DNA of 64,000 nt from Rhytidiadelphus loreus (GCA_947034895.1 OX344763.1:2978501-3042500); one strand, 5' to 3'; shown: positions 11,968 through 24,983, numbered from the stretch's first letter. Numbers and translations are program-made. The notes: generated by a model not told the origin, from the sequence alone.

Positions 11968-14448
11968 TTACTTCTTAGAAGAACTTGCTTCACCATGTGA
12001 AGGTTGAAGTGCCTCTTGAAGGACTATCTTCTTCTTTGCACGAGTTCGTGAAGCTGGCCCTTCCGCATTCAAAATGAATTCCAAGACGTTGGAATCTTGG
12101 AGAGCTTGTAGGGTCCTTGTGGTTTGTGGAGAATGTGCTTCCAAAAGATAGTCCAATGTTTGACTTTGGTAATAAGGTCCATACGTAGAGTCCATGCAAG
12201 CCATGTTAGTCATGTCTTCAAGAGAGGCAAATTGATTGCGATCGGGTCCCCTTTTACCTTCATTATCCCAACGGTGTCCTTCCGGATGAGGACCCCATTT
12301 GAATTCTCCCGAGCTCTTCTCGAAGTATCCACCAAGGCATTGGTAGAAGAATGCCCTTCTCCCTTCATTGTGTGGACCTTTTCCCATCAACTTCGGTGCC
12401 ACTTTGACAATCTCCGCCGAGTCAGTTTCCCAGTTCAATTGAGAGCTACTAGGTGCCTTTTCATCATCATGTAGCCCTTGACGCCAGCTCCAAACGAGGT
12501 CACGACCCCACAGTGTCGTATTAGTCGTCGTTTCAACGCTATGTTCCCAAGAAGGTGGCATGTACGTCATCAAGTTGAACATGGCATATAAGCGATCATG
12601 GAATGGTGCTGAACAAAGTACACAACGTCGTCTAATGAGGCATCCTATAAGGAGGCATTGAGGATGGTACACATGTGCACATGACCCGAGAGTCCAACCA
12701 CCTTCAGGGCCAAATTGCTCTTGACAAATGGGGCATTTTGTATGGTCGAGTACGAAAGCTGCAGGTTGTGGCCATAGTAGCTTTTGGTCCTTCACCTCCA
12801 TGTGACTAGACATTTGCTTTGCATGGTCCCAGCCCTGTTGTGCCCAATCTATAATATTTGTGTCTGCCAACATCGGCATGTTTTCAGGAAACATGTCATC
12901 TAAGAGTGCCCAGGATGTGAGTCCATTCTCACGTTTAGGTAAAGCTGCAACAAAATTATTTGAAACCTTATCTAATTCCTTGGCTAGTTGCTGCGATCTG
13001 TCCACGGAGAGAATGCACGCCACTTTCCAATGGTAGTACGTGGCAACCAATTGATCCAACCGTTGTTGAAGCTTTTCGTTCTGCTTTTCAAGGTCTCTTT
13101 CTTTGTCACTCTGCCTTGATTGTTGAACTGTTGGAAATGAGAGTGAATCTTGGGTCCCATGAATATCGTTCGTGTCAGTGGTCGTGTCTCCGCCAATCGT
13201 AGTGAGGAACGCACTTCAATTATTTTGCAAAACCTTAGCACGCTTGGAAGGTGGTGGATGGCAAGGAACATCGTTAGTAAGGTCCCCCACAACTTTGTCT
13301 AGATGATGTGGATCATGGTCAACAAAAGCCTCATCCATATCTGACAAAGTGAAAGCGCCAGCCTGATTTTCTCGCAGGGCTTGAAGCTCGGTAGATTGTC
13401 GTGCAATGAGAGCATCTTTCAGTTGGCACTGTCCTTGCAATTTCTTCAAGTCACTTTCCAATGAAGCAATCTTGTTGTCTTTGATCTGTATGATGTTTTG
13501 AGCCTTTGCTAGGGTCAGAGTGTTGTGACCTACATCCACTCGGGATTGAAGAGTTGGTGCACCAACAATTGTTTCACTGGGCCCTTCATCGTTGCAACTG
13601 AATTCGAAGACATCACTTGGATTCTGTGCAGGCAATGGTGGATTTGAAGCTGATGGAGAAGCCCCTTGTGGTCCAATTCGTGTAGTGGAACGTCGCACTC
13701 TTGACGATTGTCCCGATTTACGTCCCCGTGATGTTCCGACGCCGTGGACAATTTCATTCTGATTTGGGGGGAGGCTGATAGGTAGTTCCGTGGCTCGTTC
13801 TACCCGAAGCACCCGCGTACCATCTGAATTTTCATCCTCTTCTGATGACTCTGTGTCAATTTCAACCTGGGCCTGATTCCTAGGAACACTTCGAAAAGGA
13901 CCCAATCCACCCTCTGGAAAAAGGAGAATTCCTTTTGGTATGCACCCGTCCTCTGGACGTTTTACGTGAGGACTAGATTTGATCGTGCTCCAATCGACTT
14001 CTTTCTTCAATGCCACTTCAGCATAGGCTCCTCTGGCAAGGAAAAGAGGGGCCTCATTCCTTTCTACAGAGGCCGTATTGTAGAGAGCTTGCCACAATTC
14101 AATGCACCTGTTCACGAATATTTCATTCTCACAGAACTTCAAGTTCGCCTTGTTGGTGTATCGATGATGATGATGACGCCATGCTGGAAAGAACTTGCTG
14201 ATGTGGCACCACTCAATGTAATCTTCGCAAGTTTGTATTGACCATGGCTCAGGCTCCTCGTTCCACCCCTTGAAAGCAATGTGGTCAGCACTATTCAACA
14301 CATGCAATCGCTTTCGGTGACAAGTACCCCTACGCTTCCGTTCCTTGTCTTTTTGAATCTTTCGCAATCCCAAACCACGATGTGGACGTGGAGCCGATGG
14401 AGGGGCTTCAGCAAGAAATTCTCCAGTGGTATTGTCTCCACTAGCCAT
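11968..14448 (-). pseudogene. Gene B: A-family N-terminal domain, coiled coils and RING-H2 finger, one in-frame TGA
   Basis: The ATG at 14448 sits in a strong context (CCACCATGGC). The frame runs 410 codons to TGA at 13216-13218 and continues in the same frame to TAA at 11968-11970, 827 codons in all. A basic N-terminus is followed by the domain shared with gene A: FKGW-x2-EPEPWS, WCHISKFFP and YAEVALKK-x-VDW. A Ser/Pro-rich linker and a coiled coil (about residues 345-385) precede the stop; a second coiled coil follows it. At 12600-12735 there is a complete RING-H2 signature, C-x2-C-x14-C-x-H-x2-H-x2-C-x10-C-x2-C. RING-H2 fingers usually recruit E2 enzymes for ubiquitin transfer, so an E3-like role is inferred. 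The C-terminus is charged and basic. The family is not recognised. A single CGA-to-TGA change would explain the stop; readthrough that adds the RING part is the alternative. Confidence 0.6.
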
Positions 14449-14641
14449 GGTGGGTTGTTGAAATGAAGGTCCTAAAAAATGTAGAGGGATTGTTGAAATC
14501 AAACCACTAGAAAAAGAACCTTGGATGAAAGTAGTCAAATAGTAAATTTTCAACACCAAATGCTTATGCATGTAGCCAGAAAGGGATACAAGCCAAGAAG
14601 CCTTAGTGATGAACATGGGAGAATGAAGATTCGGCGACTTC

Positions 14642-14648
14642 ATATATA
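14642..14648 (-). promoter_or_regulatory. TATA-like box upstream of gene B
   Basis: The minus strand reads CCTATATATG 195 bp before the gene B ATG, right at the gene-proximal edge of the GC-rich array. This is the clearest example of array, TATA-like box and ATG in that order. Confidence 0.4.
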
Positions 14649-14649
14649 G

Positions 14650-15090
14650 GCGAACCCGGGTGTAGATGCAAAATGGGCGCGTGCGGGTCACGTAGGCGAC
14701 CAGCGGTCCTGGGGGCGACCAGCGGTCCTGGGGGGGGCGACTGTGGGTCCTGGAGGGGCGACCGCGGGTCCTGGGGGGCGACCGTAGGTCCTGGGGGGGG
14801 CGCGTGCAAGTGACGAAGGGCGAGTGCGGGTCTTGGATGAGGGCAAGTGCGCCGACGGGTGCGGGTATCGGCGACCGCGACCTAGTACCCGTGTTCGCCT
14901 AAGACTTGTAGTTGCCCCATACCCGCAGTCACCCCTACCTGAAGTCGCCCCGGACCCGCGGTCGCCTCACACCCAAAGTCGCCCCCACCCGAAGTCGCCC
15001 CACCCGAAGTCGCCCTCACCCGAGGTCACCCCACCCGAAGTCGCCCCCTACCCGAAGTCGCCCTCACCCGAGGTCGCCCAACATTTGCCA
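14650..15090. repeat. GC-rich minisatellite, copy 4, two inverted halves
   Basis: From 14650 to about 14835 the G-rich form GGGCGACCGCGGGTCC repeats with irregular spacing, including CCAGCGGTCCTGG variants. From about 14905 to 15085 the C-rich form ACCCGAAGTCGCCCC repeats. The array is therefore a head-to-head inverted pair. The left half has the same orientation relative to gene B as the arrays at gene A and the hAT gene. The right half faces the opposite way and has no gene beside it. Confidence 0.85.
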
Positions 15091-15787
15091 CGCGGCTGCC
15101 ACATGGCAGCCAAGTAAGCCTAGGTAAATGGGGGGTAAATTCCAGAAAAGTCAAAGGGTAAAGTTGACTCTATTAGACGGACGGGCCCCTCTACTAGACG
15201 TCTTCGACGTCGAGTTTGTCGAGTTGTCGAGTTGTCCGGGTAGACAACCCTGGTCTAGCAATCAAAAATCCCAAATGCCCTGGAACATATGTATTTCATA
15301 AATATAGTAGAAGGATTGGTATTTCTACATGAAAAACATATTAAAATTATGGTATATATTTAGGGTTGTAATATATTTAGTAGTACTTAGATAGTTGTTT
15401 ATTTTTCTTACAAAATTAAAATTTTGAAATAAATAAATTCCTAATTCTTATCAAATGTATCATGAGCTTAGATTTTACCATTTCAATGCATTTGTCATGT
15501 ATAAACATACAAAATGACAAATCATTTTACCCAAAATCTCAAACTTGTAGAAAATGGTTACTTTTCATAGACTTCCAAATTTGAGATGATAGATGAAAAG
15601 GAAATTTTCAATGATTTTTACTTACTTCAATAGAAATTAATTAATTATTTGTACACATCATTTTGTCCAAATGCCTCTAGTAGATTTTCTCTTGAATTGC
15701 ATTAATATCCATTATACTACTAAAAACAAAAACTCCACACAGAATATTGATGGATCATTAAATAGAAGATTATCAAAATTTTCAATA
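15091..15787. other. Spacer, no gene seen
   Basis: A short GC-rich stretch with small inverted repeats (GACGTCTTCGACGTC near 15198) gives way to AT-rich DNA. No gene was recognised. Confidence 0.35.
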
Positions 15788-16693
15788 TAAACCCTAACAA
15801 ACCATTATCCCTTTGGGGGACAAATGGGATTTTGGGCAAGTACTTACAGTCTCAATTTTTGTTCTAATTTTTTATTTTTAATTTTGAAGATAGAAAAATT
15901 GATTAGATTCATGGGAATATAAACATTTTTTCAATCAACTGGGAACAAAAGTTATGTCCAAATAACCTCAAAAAAGGGGAAAAGAAACAGCAAAAAAAAT
16001 CCAAAAATTAATTTTTTTTTTCTCAAAGATTTATATTTTTGTCTTATTGGAAAGTTTTGATTCATTTCATTTGGATTTATTATGAGAAAGTTATGGACAA
16101 TCTTGTTTTTTAGGCAATTAGAGCATCTTCTTGAAAAAATATCTTATAAAATTCATATCTAAATGCAATTTTTACAAATTCTCTAGATAAAAAGTTTCAC
16201 ATGGTTTATATTCCTTGCTAGAACATTCTCACCATTGGAATTGTTGCATTTTAATTCCATCTTAGAGATATTAATAATGTAGATTTTCCTTCTATCTTAT
16301 AACTACTTCTACTTAACAATTTTTTAAAGAATGAAAATTAAGTTTCTTTGTATTTTTTTTCCTATCCCCTCAACTTAATTCTCCACCATAAAGATTTATA
16401 GCTCAAAACGCCATAGTGTAAAAAATTAAAGTTAATAAGGTTCAAAGTTAAATAATCTAATCTTGCAGTGTGCCAAAAAACTTGTTTTTCACTTTAAATG
16501 CAAATATCTTACAATCTATGTGGTCAAAAATTTTGAATTTTTTTTCTACACATTTCAATACTATTTAGGTGTAAAATCCTATAGTTGGATGTGCAAAAAA
16601 AACAATTTTCAAATTTTTTTATTCTTTACTATAGAAATGACAATTTTGAGTGTTTTTTCATGGAAAAAAGGCCTTGGTCCTTTAGGGAGTTAT
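15788..16693 (+). mobile_element. TTAA-type non-autonomous element
   Basis: The left end, TAAACCCTAACAAACCATTA, is a diverged form of the family terminus. The right end, GGTCCTTTAGGGAGTTAT, is a clear inverted terminus. Inner blocks match the copies at 4488 and 10332 (CAAATGGGATTTTGGGCAAG, then a 'gttatggacaat' block). The duplicated TTAA is degenerate. An open frame inside it (16463-16738) has no protein-family features. Confidence 0.55.
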
Positions 16694-16925
16694 ACTTCTA
16701 TAAAATCAAGAACCTGTCCACTTTTGCATTTTTTTTAAGATAAAAAATTAACTTACATCTTATCAATTAAATTTTTTGTTAAGATATGTAAATTATAATG
16801 TTTTTTAGAAAACATGATTACAAGTTAATTGATTTATCTTCTTGAATTAGTTTTTACTTCCTACGTTCCCATATAATCTTCAAGTTGGACAAAATGTTTG
16901 AGATTAAGGTTAAAAACAACATTAT

Positions 16926-17857
16926 TTAACCCCTAAAGGACCGGACTGTGTTTTTTGGCTGTATAAATTTTTTGGGCAGGTACCTACGAGCGGAGATTTT
17001 CATATTTGGGGCTGAAATTTTATTAGAATGTGGGGGCGAGGAGGATCTTTCATATGCACCAAATTTCATGACATTTGGAAATACGAGCCAAAAGTTATAG
17101 CCTAATATGTTACTTTTTTTCCCAACCGGGCAGTTCGGGCAGATCAGAAAAAATCACTTTTTTCAGAAACAAAAAGTTGGAATTGATTTTCTAGAGTTTT
17201 ATATACACAAAAAGCTTTGAATCATTCCATTTTGATCAATGAATCAAAAGTTATGAGGATTTTTTGTTTGCGGGCAGTTTTGGATTTCCTACTCTAAAAT
17301 AAACTTTGAAATCCTTTATCTTACCCAATTTTCAATATTTTTGTCCAAAAATAAAATCTTAGGATGTAGATACATTATTACAACATTTCAACCATTGGGA
17401 TTGGAAATTTTTAATTCCATATTTAAATTGTAAATAATTTAATATTTTTAATCATTCTCTACTACTACCTAATTACTATTTTTTTCCTATATGTTGTACT
17501 ATTCCAAATGATTTGAAAATTTTCAAGCATGTGGCCAACTTGTCTAGTAAAACAAATTCAAAGAAGCACCACCATTTAGGTCATTTTTTCATAAAAATGT
17601 GAGCTTGTGAAGTGCAGCTGCCCTGCTTTTTGCAGGGTCAAAAAAATGATTGTAGTTAATTTGAATGCTTATATCTTGCAATCCCCCCGGTGGAAATGTC
17701 TGAAAATTTTACCACATGTTTTTGATACTATATAATACAAGATCCTACGGTTAGATATTTTTTTAAAGTTTTTTTTCAAAATTTTGGTACTTGTACTAGA
17801 AATGGCAGTTTTGGAGCGTTTTTGGTGAAAGTATAGTGACGGTCCTTTAAGGGTTAA
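16926..17857 (+). mobile_element. TTAA-bounded non-autonomous element, complete
   Basis: It begins TTAACCCCTAAAGGACCG and ends CGGTCCTTTAAGGGTTAA, giving imperfect terminal inverted repeats of about 18 bp flanked by TTAA. It is about 930 bp with no coding capacity. TTAA targets and termini starting CCC are hallmarks of the piggyBac superfamily, but no transposase is present, so assignment rests on the ends alone. Confidence 0.65.
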
Positions 17858-20800
17858 ACTCGTTTCCAACTATGTCATCTTCCATGTTATCCATTCATTG
17901 AATCTTCAAGAAGAAAAATGGTCATTTTTGAATAACTAGAAGATCATTTTGGAATGGAGGGAGTACATTAGTATAGTGATGATTTGTTTTCTCACTATCT
18001 TTTTAAAACAACAAAATTAGTTGCAATTTTGAAACTCTATACTAAAATGAATGTCATGCATGTGCTCAATTATAAAGAAAACAAGTTCTAGACAATGTAA
18101 TTTCAATCAATGATTGTTATTATGAAAATTTCTACAATGATTTTTAGGAAGAAAAAGAGAATCAAAATGTCTTTTGTACCAATATAGATTGACTTTATTT
18201 ATAAACAATAATTTTTTTAATATTTTAAAATGACATTAAAAATATTTTTTTACTAGAGACTATGTTTTTGTTTTAAAATATCTATGTTCTCTACTTAAAT
18301 CTTTGCATTGGTATATAAATTTAATGATTATAAAAAACAATTTTAAGTTTTAAATTATAATATTTCCAATTATTACAAATATACTCTGACTTAGTCATTG
18401 AATGGTAAGAAAGGCATCTATGTTTAGCAGAATTCAAGAAAATCCATTATTAAGTATAAAATTGAACCTAGTTTGTTAGAAATCAAGAATTTATAGGTAA
18501 AGTTGTATTTCTTTAAATAATTATGGATGTATAAAATTTCTTTTCAATTTCAGTTCACTCTTTAATAACATTGCTTTTGATATATATTTAATTGCAATTC
18601 ATGGTTATATAATGACTTAAATTAACATATCATTTAATATAGAAAAATAGATATAAAGATTATTACTATCAATAATATTGAATTCATGATTGTCTTCAAT
18701 GTAGTTGTTTAACAAAGGCATTTATAAAATAGTTTTGAATAGTATATTTGAAATTGGTATAAAAATTCATGAGAACTTTACAAAGGTAAGGAATTTGATT
18801 GAAAGAATGTCTCATGCTTTAACAATAAACTATCAAATAATAAAAAATGGAAACTTTGAATGTAATAACCAAATACCATTTCTAATATTCAAATCTTTGG
18901 TATATTTGTTAACAAATTGCTTTTCGCTATTAGTAATTTAAATAAATCTAAAATTATGTTGATATGGTTGTAGGATTGAGTAGCAATGTTATAAAGCACT
19001 GATTTCTTTATTTAAATATTTTCTAAGTATTATTTTTAAAGAATGATGGTTTTCTAAATTATTTTTGAAAATTATTTTTTAAATTCATTTATCCAAAAGA
19101 ATTATTATAATTTATGCAACATTAAAAACTTAGCTTGGATTCCACATTTTATAGATTAATCTATTTTCTTCAAAAATTGAAATAAATGTTTTTTTTATTA
19201 CAACACTCAATTTTTTCATGTTATCCTTATATTTCCTAGCCAATTCAAAAGCTTGGTAATTTATGTAATATGCTACTTAATGTCGATATTGTAGTAGGGC
19301 TTAAAACCATCCATAATAATAATAACAATAAGCTCCTATTGTGTTGCATATCCATCCAACCATATAAGAAGGAGTTAGATCAAAGCTATTAGATCTACTA
19401 TTACCACCAAGTCCCATTATAAGAGGCATTACAATTCCAATGAAAAATGGAAAATGAAAAAATGGACCTAATAAAAACATTATCCATTGCTCGTTGAAAT
19501 ACCCATGGTCTTGATTCGGCATATCAAAATTTATAAAAGAATTCCATACAACTTTGTAATTCAATTAGAATGAAATAATGTTTTGGATTTGTATTGATAT
19601 TTTCAAGAGTTGTGATTGTCCATTAAATTATTTACCAACATAAAAATCTTTAGAGACTCTAGTAGATTTTTGCCATAGCATGTTACAATTAAGCAATTCA
19701 TAAATCTTTGTCTTTTCAAATATATTCAAATATATGGAAGATTTCAAAATACAATGAAAAGATCTTATGAAAAATTACTTGAAATTTTGAAAAATCTATA
19801 TCATACAATTAAGAGATAAACACACCAATATATTGAAAAAAGACAAAGAAATACTTTGAAGAGAAAGAGTATATGGAAACTTTTATCAATTATTCTTTGA
19901 ATCTTTTTCAAATAGACTATACTTTCACATATATTTATGAAATAAGAAATTTTGTTGCAAATATCCTTGATGTTAATAAAGTATTAATATATAGTAGATT
20001 TATATGAAAAATCAAAACCAAAATAATAATGAATGAAATTTCAATCTTTTGGCAATATATAATTTTACATTAAACTTATCACTTTTTTGTTTCAGAATTG
20101 TAATTATAAAATTATAAATTCCATTGACAATATCTGTAATCATATCTTTTACCTGCTTTATTCTTTCAAATCTTATACTCTGTATTAAATAAACATTATT
20201 TCATGAAATGAATCTTTTTTCAATTTAAGCATTTGGAACTATTATTTCAATAAAACTAAATATAATATGCTCATGAAAATCATACTTAAAGTATTATCAA
20301 TCAATTTTTTCTTTGAATTTGGTAAATAAGTATAAATCATCACTATTTTAAAAATTGTATTTAGAATCTCTTACACTAATTGATTTTAAATTGCTATAAA
20401 TTTTTATTCTTGATGAATATTTTTATCAACCATGTTAATAGAGATCTTCCTCTTTGAATAGTATTGATATCTATGTTCTAGTTAAAAATATTCATTTACC
20501 ATAAAAGTTTACAACCTTAAATGAGTAGTTAGTATGGGTGACATTAAATACATAGTACAATTTTTAGTATAGATCTTTATAAATATGTAAATAAGAGAAA
20601 ATATGATTTAAAAAATATAGGAATCAATTACATTTGACTTTCCAAATGATAGCCAATTAAAAACATAAAAAGAAAATACTCCGTAAAAAATTCCAATGAC
20701 AACCTTTAGATCAAAATTTGTTAAGTTGAACTTTTTTTTTCTCTAAGTATTGAAGTATGTGTAAGTATTACATATTGATAAATAAACAATGAAAACCATG

Positions 20801-21810
20801 AAATTTTGAAATCATTATGATTAAGGCTAGTGATTGAAGCCATAAAATTTTGAAGCTACTTTGCAGTTCTAAAACCATTTGTTTGCAACAATGAAATTCA
20901 AAAGCTATATAAAAAAAATTCTATAAATTGTTTGTTCCTTCAAATAATTTACAATTGTTTCACACAACTTATTGTTTGTCTTGGGCCGCCATTATTTATG
21001 TGTTTTTCATCCACATTGCATTAGGTCTCTAGTCATTTAATTTTGCCACTTCATCTAAGTGATAACCATTTGAAGTTCAATTTATTAAATAAACATTTTG
21101 TTTTCTTTCAATATTATTGAAATTATGAATTTAGTATTCATATAAATACAATTTGAATTATTTATTGTATTCATATAAATAAACATTAAAAATTCTTTAA
21201 AAAAATTTAGATTCATATAAATACAATAAATAATTCAAATTTTCAAATAATTTCAGAGATTTCATGCTTTACGTAAAATACAAAAAAACATATAATGAAA
21301 GATATAATTGGACTTGTAGTATGAAAGACATCTGCTTTGTTATTAATGCTTAAAAAGAATACTAGTTGAAAAAAATTCCAATAAACAATAAAAAAAATTT
21401 AGAGATGTGGACAAAAAGTCCATTTCTAAGAGGGGGGAAATGAATTAAAATTTGAGCTATAGGCAATTGTCTTAACATCTTTTTACCCCCCCCATTAAGC
21501 ATAATTTTGCATCTATAATTTCCCAAGAATGTATCATGGTCATTAACAAACAACAACATTGTTTTGGCTCTAACATCCTTATGTATTGTCATGCTAGAGT
21601 GCTAGACATATTCCAAAAATATAGTCACAAATTAACAATTTTGCAATTTTGCAACTTTGACACTTCTTTGAGAATTATGGGATTTATAAAATGTTTATTC
21701 CTTTTGAATTCTATACTAAAGTGTTGGTTCCTATATGTTTCCACAATTTGATAATTTTTGGAATTAGGAAACTTACCAAATGGATTTCTTTCAAGGCATG
21801 TCATACTTAT
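17858..21810. other. Very AT-rich region without recognisable genes
   Basis: About 4 kb of AT-rich DNA. Several open frames occur, including one on the minus strand at 19301-19564 rich in aromatic and hydrophobic residues, but none shows a family motif and I do not support any as a gene. No ordered tandem array was seen. Confidence 0.45.
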
Positions 21811-22395
21811 TTAACCCATTAAGGACCAGTCGACCACTTTCTGGTCGATTTCAGTATTTTTTGTCTTCTACAATTTGTAGAACACTTGATTTCCAAAAAC
21901 TTAAAGAGGAATGCATTTAAAGTGTCTTCATACGCTCTTAACAAAACCAATTTCAAGAGAATATGTGCAAGAATGAGTGAGTTGTGCTTGTTCAAACTTG
22001 AAATAGCCTAACCCTTCATATTGAGATTTTCATTGAAAAATGCATATTTATTTCAAAGGACAACTATTTATGTGTGTGAAGGAATTAGTTGAAAGGTTTT
22101 GGGTCAATTTCTGGACGATTTACGCAAATTTATGCCCAATTGTAGCAAACCTTAGTTTTGCACTAGTGCCACAGGCTATTTATGGCACATCAATCTTTGA
22201 AGAGTTATTACAAAGATGTGAACTATTGGATCACTTTCATTTTTTGTGTGGTTCAAGAACCTATCCCATGGAATTTATCTATTCAATCTGATCTAAAATT
22301 ACATCTACCAAGGGGGCACAAAATGGCACTTTTTTGGAATTGTATATAAAAACCACACCCGCCCCTCAAATTGACCACGGACGTTAATGGGTTAA
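21811..22395 (+). mobile_element. TTAA-bounded non-autonomous element, complete
   Basis: The ends are TTAACCCATTAAGGACC and, inverted, TTAACCCATTAACGTCC. TTAA flanks both sides and the element is about 585 bp. It belongs to the same terminal family as the elements at 16926, 30178 and 37533, but its interior differs. The open frame inside (22040-22291) is not supported as a gene. Confidence 0.65.
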
Positions 22396-24460
22396 ATGTA
22401 TAAATGGAGTAAGAAATCATAGATGACTCCACAATTTAGTAATAAGAACTCATTCATCTATAGTTGAAAGAAAGTATAAAAAAATTTCAACTCAAAATTT
22501 TAAAATTATTTTCTAATCTTCCATTATTAAATTAAAACATGAAAAAGTTTCAAATAGTGATTATGGCACTTTGAATTTAGATGTAGATTTTTCAAACAAT
22601 TGGATCTAAAAAAAGTCTACTAATGTAAAGGCCAAGTGTACAAAAATTCACCCTTACATACAGTTTTTTCTATTTATTTTTTATTTAATTCACTTTCAAC
22701 ACTAAGTTGAAAGGTATTTTGAAATAGTTTTGAAAGAGAATTTTCAAATCTCTAAATCATTATAAAGAATTTAAAAAAAAAAATTACATATTATATATAC
22801 ATTAGATTTCTATAAATTGATTTTTAAATTCTTAATTTTGTAAGAATACATTAGTAAACGTGTTTCAAAATTATCATTGTAGTAGTAATTTCTCTATGTG
22901 CACAATGTGCATTAAAAATGCAGTTCTAGTTCTAAGGATATTGAAGTACCTATAGTGTGAAAATTCCCTCCTTAGAACTTGAAAGTGCCTCAAATCATGC
23001 AAATTTGTTTTAGATTGAGAATAGAGTAGTATTAAATTGGTAATAGATTGGTGGTGGAGTTAAAACAATCAACTTCTTCAACCTTTTAACCATGAATTTA
23101 ATTTATTATCTCTAGATTTTCTTACAATTACTTTTCTGTGTTTGATACACCCCAAATTTTAATGCCTTTTATCAGTCCCTTTCATAGCTTTTCGAATTTT
23201 TATTATTTATAAAATTGGGTGAAGTAATGATTTTGTAGGGACGCATCTCAATGAAGAATGGTTTGTTTTTTCCCTGACTCAACAACTCTATATGATCTTG
23301 AATCAATCTTCTCTATCTCAAGCAACTAGACACAAACTAATAATGTCTACTTGGAATAGTGTCCACTTCCTTACTTTATTATCCTAATAATATGACCTTA
23401 AAGATTCTTTGGATTTGATAGGAATGTTCTTAAAAAGTTGGAATGTGCAAGTGTAGAAAGCACAATTTCTGCATCATGGTAGGACCTAATTGATAAAATA
23501 ATAAAGATGATTTTTTTTCTTAAGTTTTGAAAGAAAAAAATTATAATTTATTCTTTTGTTTTCATTGAGCATGATTTAAATAAAATTAATATGGCAAAGC
23601 AAATCCTAAATTTGTACTCAAACCTCGATGGGGCACAATACATAGAGCTCAAAGTTATTATCAATCTATGGTCTTCAATCTCTTACCTAGGAGATTTTTC
23701 ACCTAAAATTAAGAAAAGTAAAAGAAAAGACTTTAAAATCTTGGACTTTAAAGTCATTTTTTCCTAATTCTAAATAATAAAAATAAATAAAAAACGAAAC
23801 TTTGATTCTTGATATAAAGAGTGAAAATTAACTTATTGTCACTTATCTTAAATAGCAAAAATAAAAATAAAAATAAGAAGTAAAAAATCAAATAAAACCA
23901 AAATTAACCTAGTTTAGAACTATAAAACCTTATCTTTTATTTATTTTTTGACAAAATTCAAATCAATTATACATAGCATTACAAACCTAAGAAGTATTGC
24001 CATGGAATATTATTTACGAAATGTTACACTAGCTATAACGGAGGTGATTTTACACAAAATTAACTGTAAAGAGACTTGCACTCACAAATATAAAAAAAAG
24101 ATTGACTATAGGTTATATTCATGGAGTTGTGATGACTAACAAGGCAAATTAGTTCATAATTAGAAAAGGTTACTTCTTCAAATTTTCAAATACTAAAATT
24201 GACTCATTAGTTGACATCAACTGAATTGAAATACTTATTAGCATTAGTTAACTGAAACAATAAGATCACATAAGTTGAATTGAATTCCTTGTTGACATTT
24301 AGTTAACTTAAATGATTAGATACTTCCCAAACAAGACAACACCGTGACAATATATTAATATTAAGATGTTTATTATATTATCATTTTCATTTGGATTAAT
24401 ATTTTCATTTTTTTTTTTTTTGCCTTTCTTGTTTCTTTTGTTTTTATTGGATATAGCATC
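22396..24460. other. AT-rich region without recognisable genes
   Basis: Nothing coding is supported. The last 200 bp may contain the promoter of the gene at 24461, but no clear element stands out in the AT-rich background. Confidence 0.4.
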
Positions 24461-24967
24461 ATGGCAACAATGAAGTTTATGATTGTTACTTTCTTGCTTC
24501 TCTTTTCAATGAAAATCAATATTTCTACTGCAAGAAATCTTCCACCACCGTGTATTGAAGACACGCCTCCTCCTCCAAGTTTTCCTTCACCAAGTGCTGT
24601 GACGGATGCTACGACAACCTCAACTACAACAACTATCGATGCAAAGCCTCCAATTGCTTCTCCTCTTGAAGCTTCTCCTCCTAGTCTTGCACCTTTAGCA
24701 AATGCTCCTAGTCTTCCTCCAACTATTCCAGCTCTAGCTCCAGATGTTGGGACTCAAAGTCCTCAATTTTTTGAGCCTCCAATGAATTCTCCACTACCTT
24801 CAAATGTATCTCCTCCAACTTCAACTCCATCTCTAACAACACCGCCTACAACTTCAATTGAACCTCTTCCTTCTACTAGTACGAGTGGTCCACATTGCAG
24901 TTGTAGTTGTGATGGTTTACCGTGTGATTGTACTTGTTCAGTGGGTTCGGGTGATGGTGAGAATTAG
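24461..24967 (+). CDS. Secreted Pro/Ser/Thr-rich cell-wall-type protein with Cys-rich tail
   Basis: An open frame of 168 codons starts with a classical signal peptide (basic MKF, then a hydrophobic stretch to about residue 24, with a likely cut after STA). The mature part is a low-complexity Pro/Ser/Thr/Ala region with many SPP, APS and TPP steps, as in arabinogalactan- and extensin-like cell-wall proteins, whose prolines are hydroxylated and glycosylated in the secretory pathway. The C-terminus ends in a compact cysteine cluster, HCSCSCDGLPCDCTC, which is unusual for arabinogalactan proteins. No GPI-anchor tail is seen. The gene appears to be single-exon. A 98-bp tandem array starts within 20 bp of the stop codon. 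No specific family could be named. Confidence 0.6.
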   Translation: MATMKFMIVTFLLLFSMKINISTARNLPPPCIEDTPPPPSFPSPSAVTDATTTSTTTTIDAKPPIASPLEASPPSLAPLANAPSLPPTIPALAPDVGTQSPQFFEPPMNSPLPSNVSPPTSTPSLTTPPTTSIEPLPSTSTSGPHCSCSCDGLPCDCTCSVGSGDGEN

Positions 24968-24983
24968 GTTGGAGCTTGATTCA

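Noticed and set aside
19301..19564. Minus-strand frame rich in Gly, Phe and Tyr, membrane-like
   Set aside because: No family motif, in very AT-rich DNA where hydrophobic frames arise by chance.
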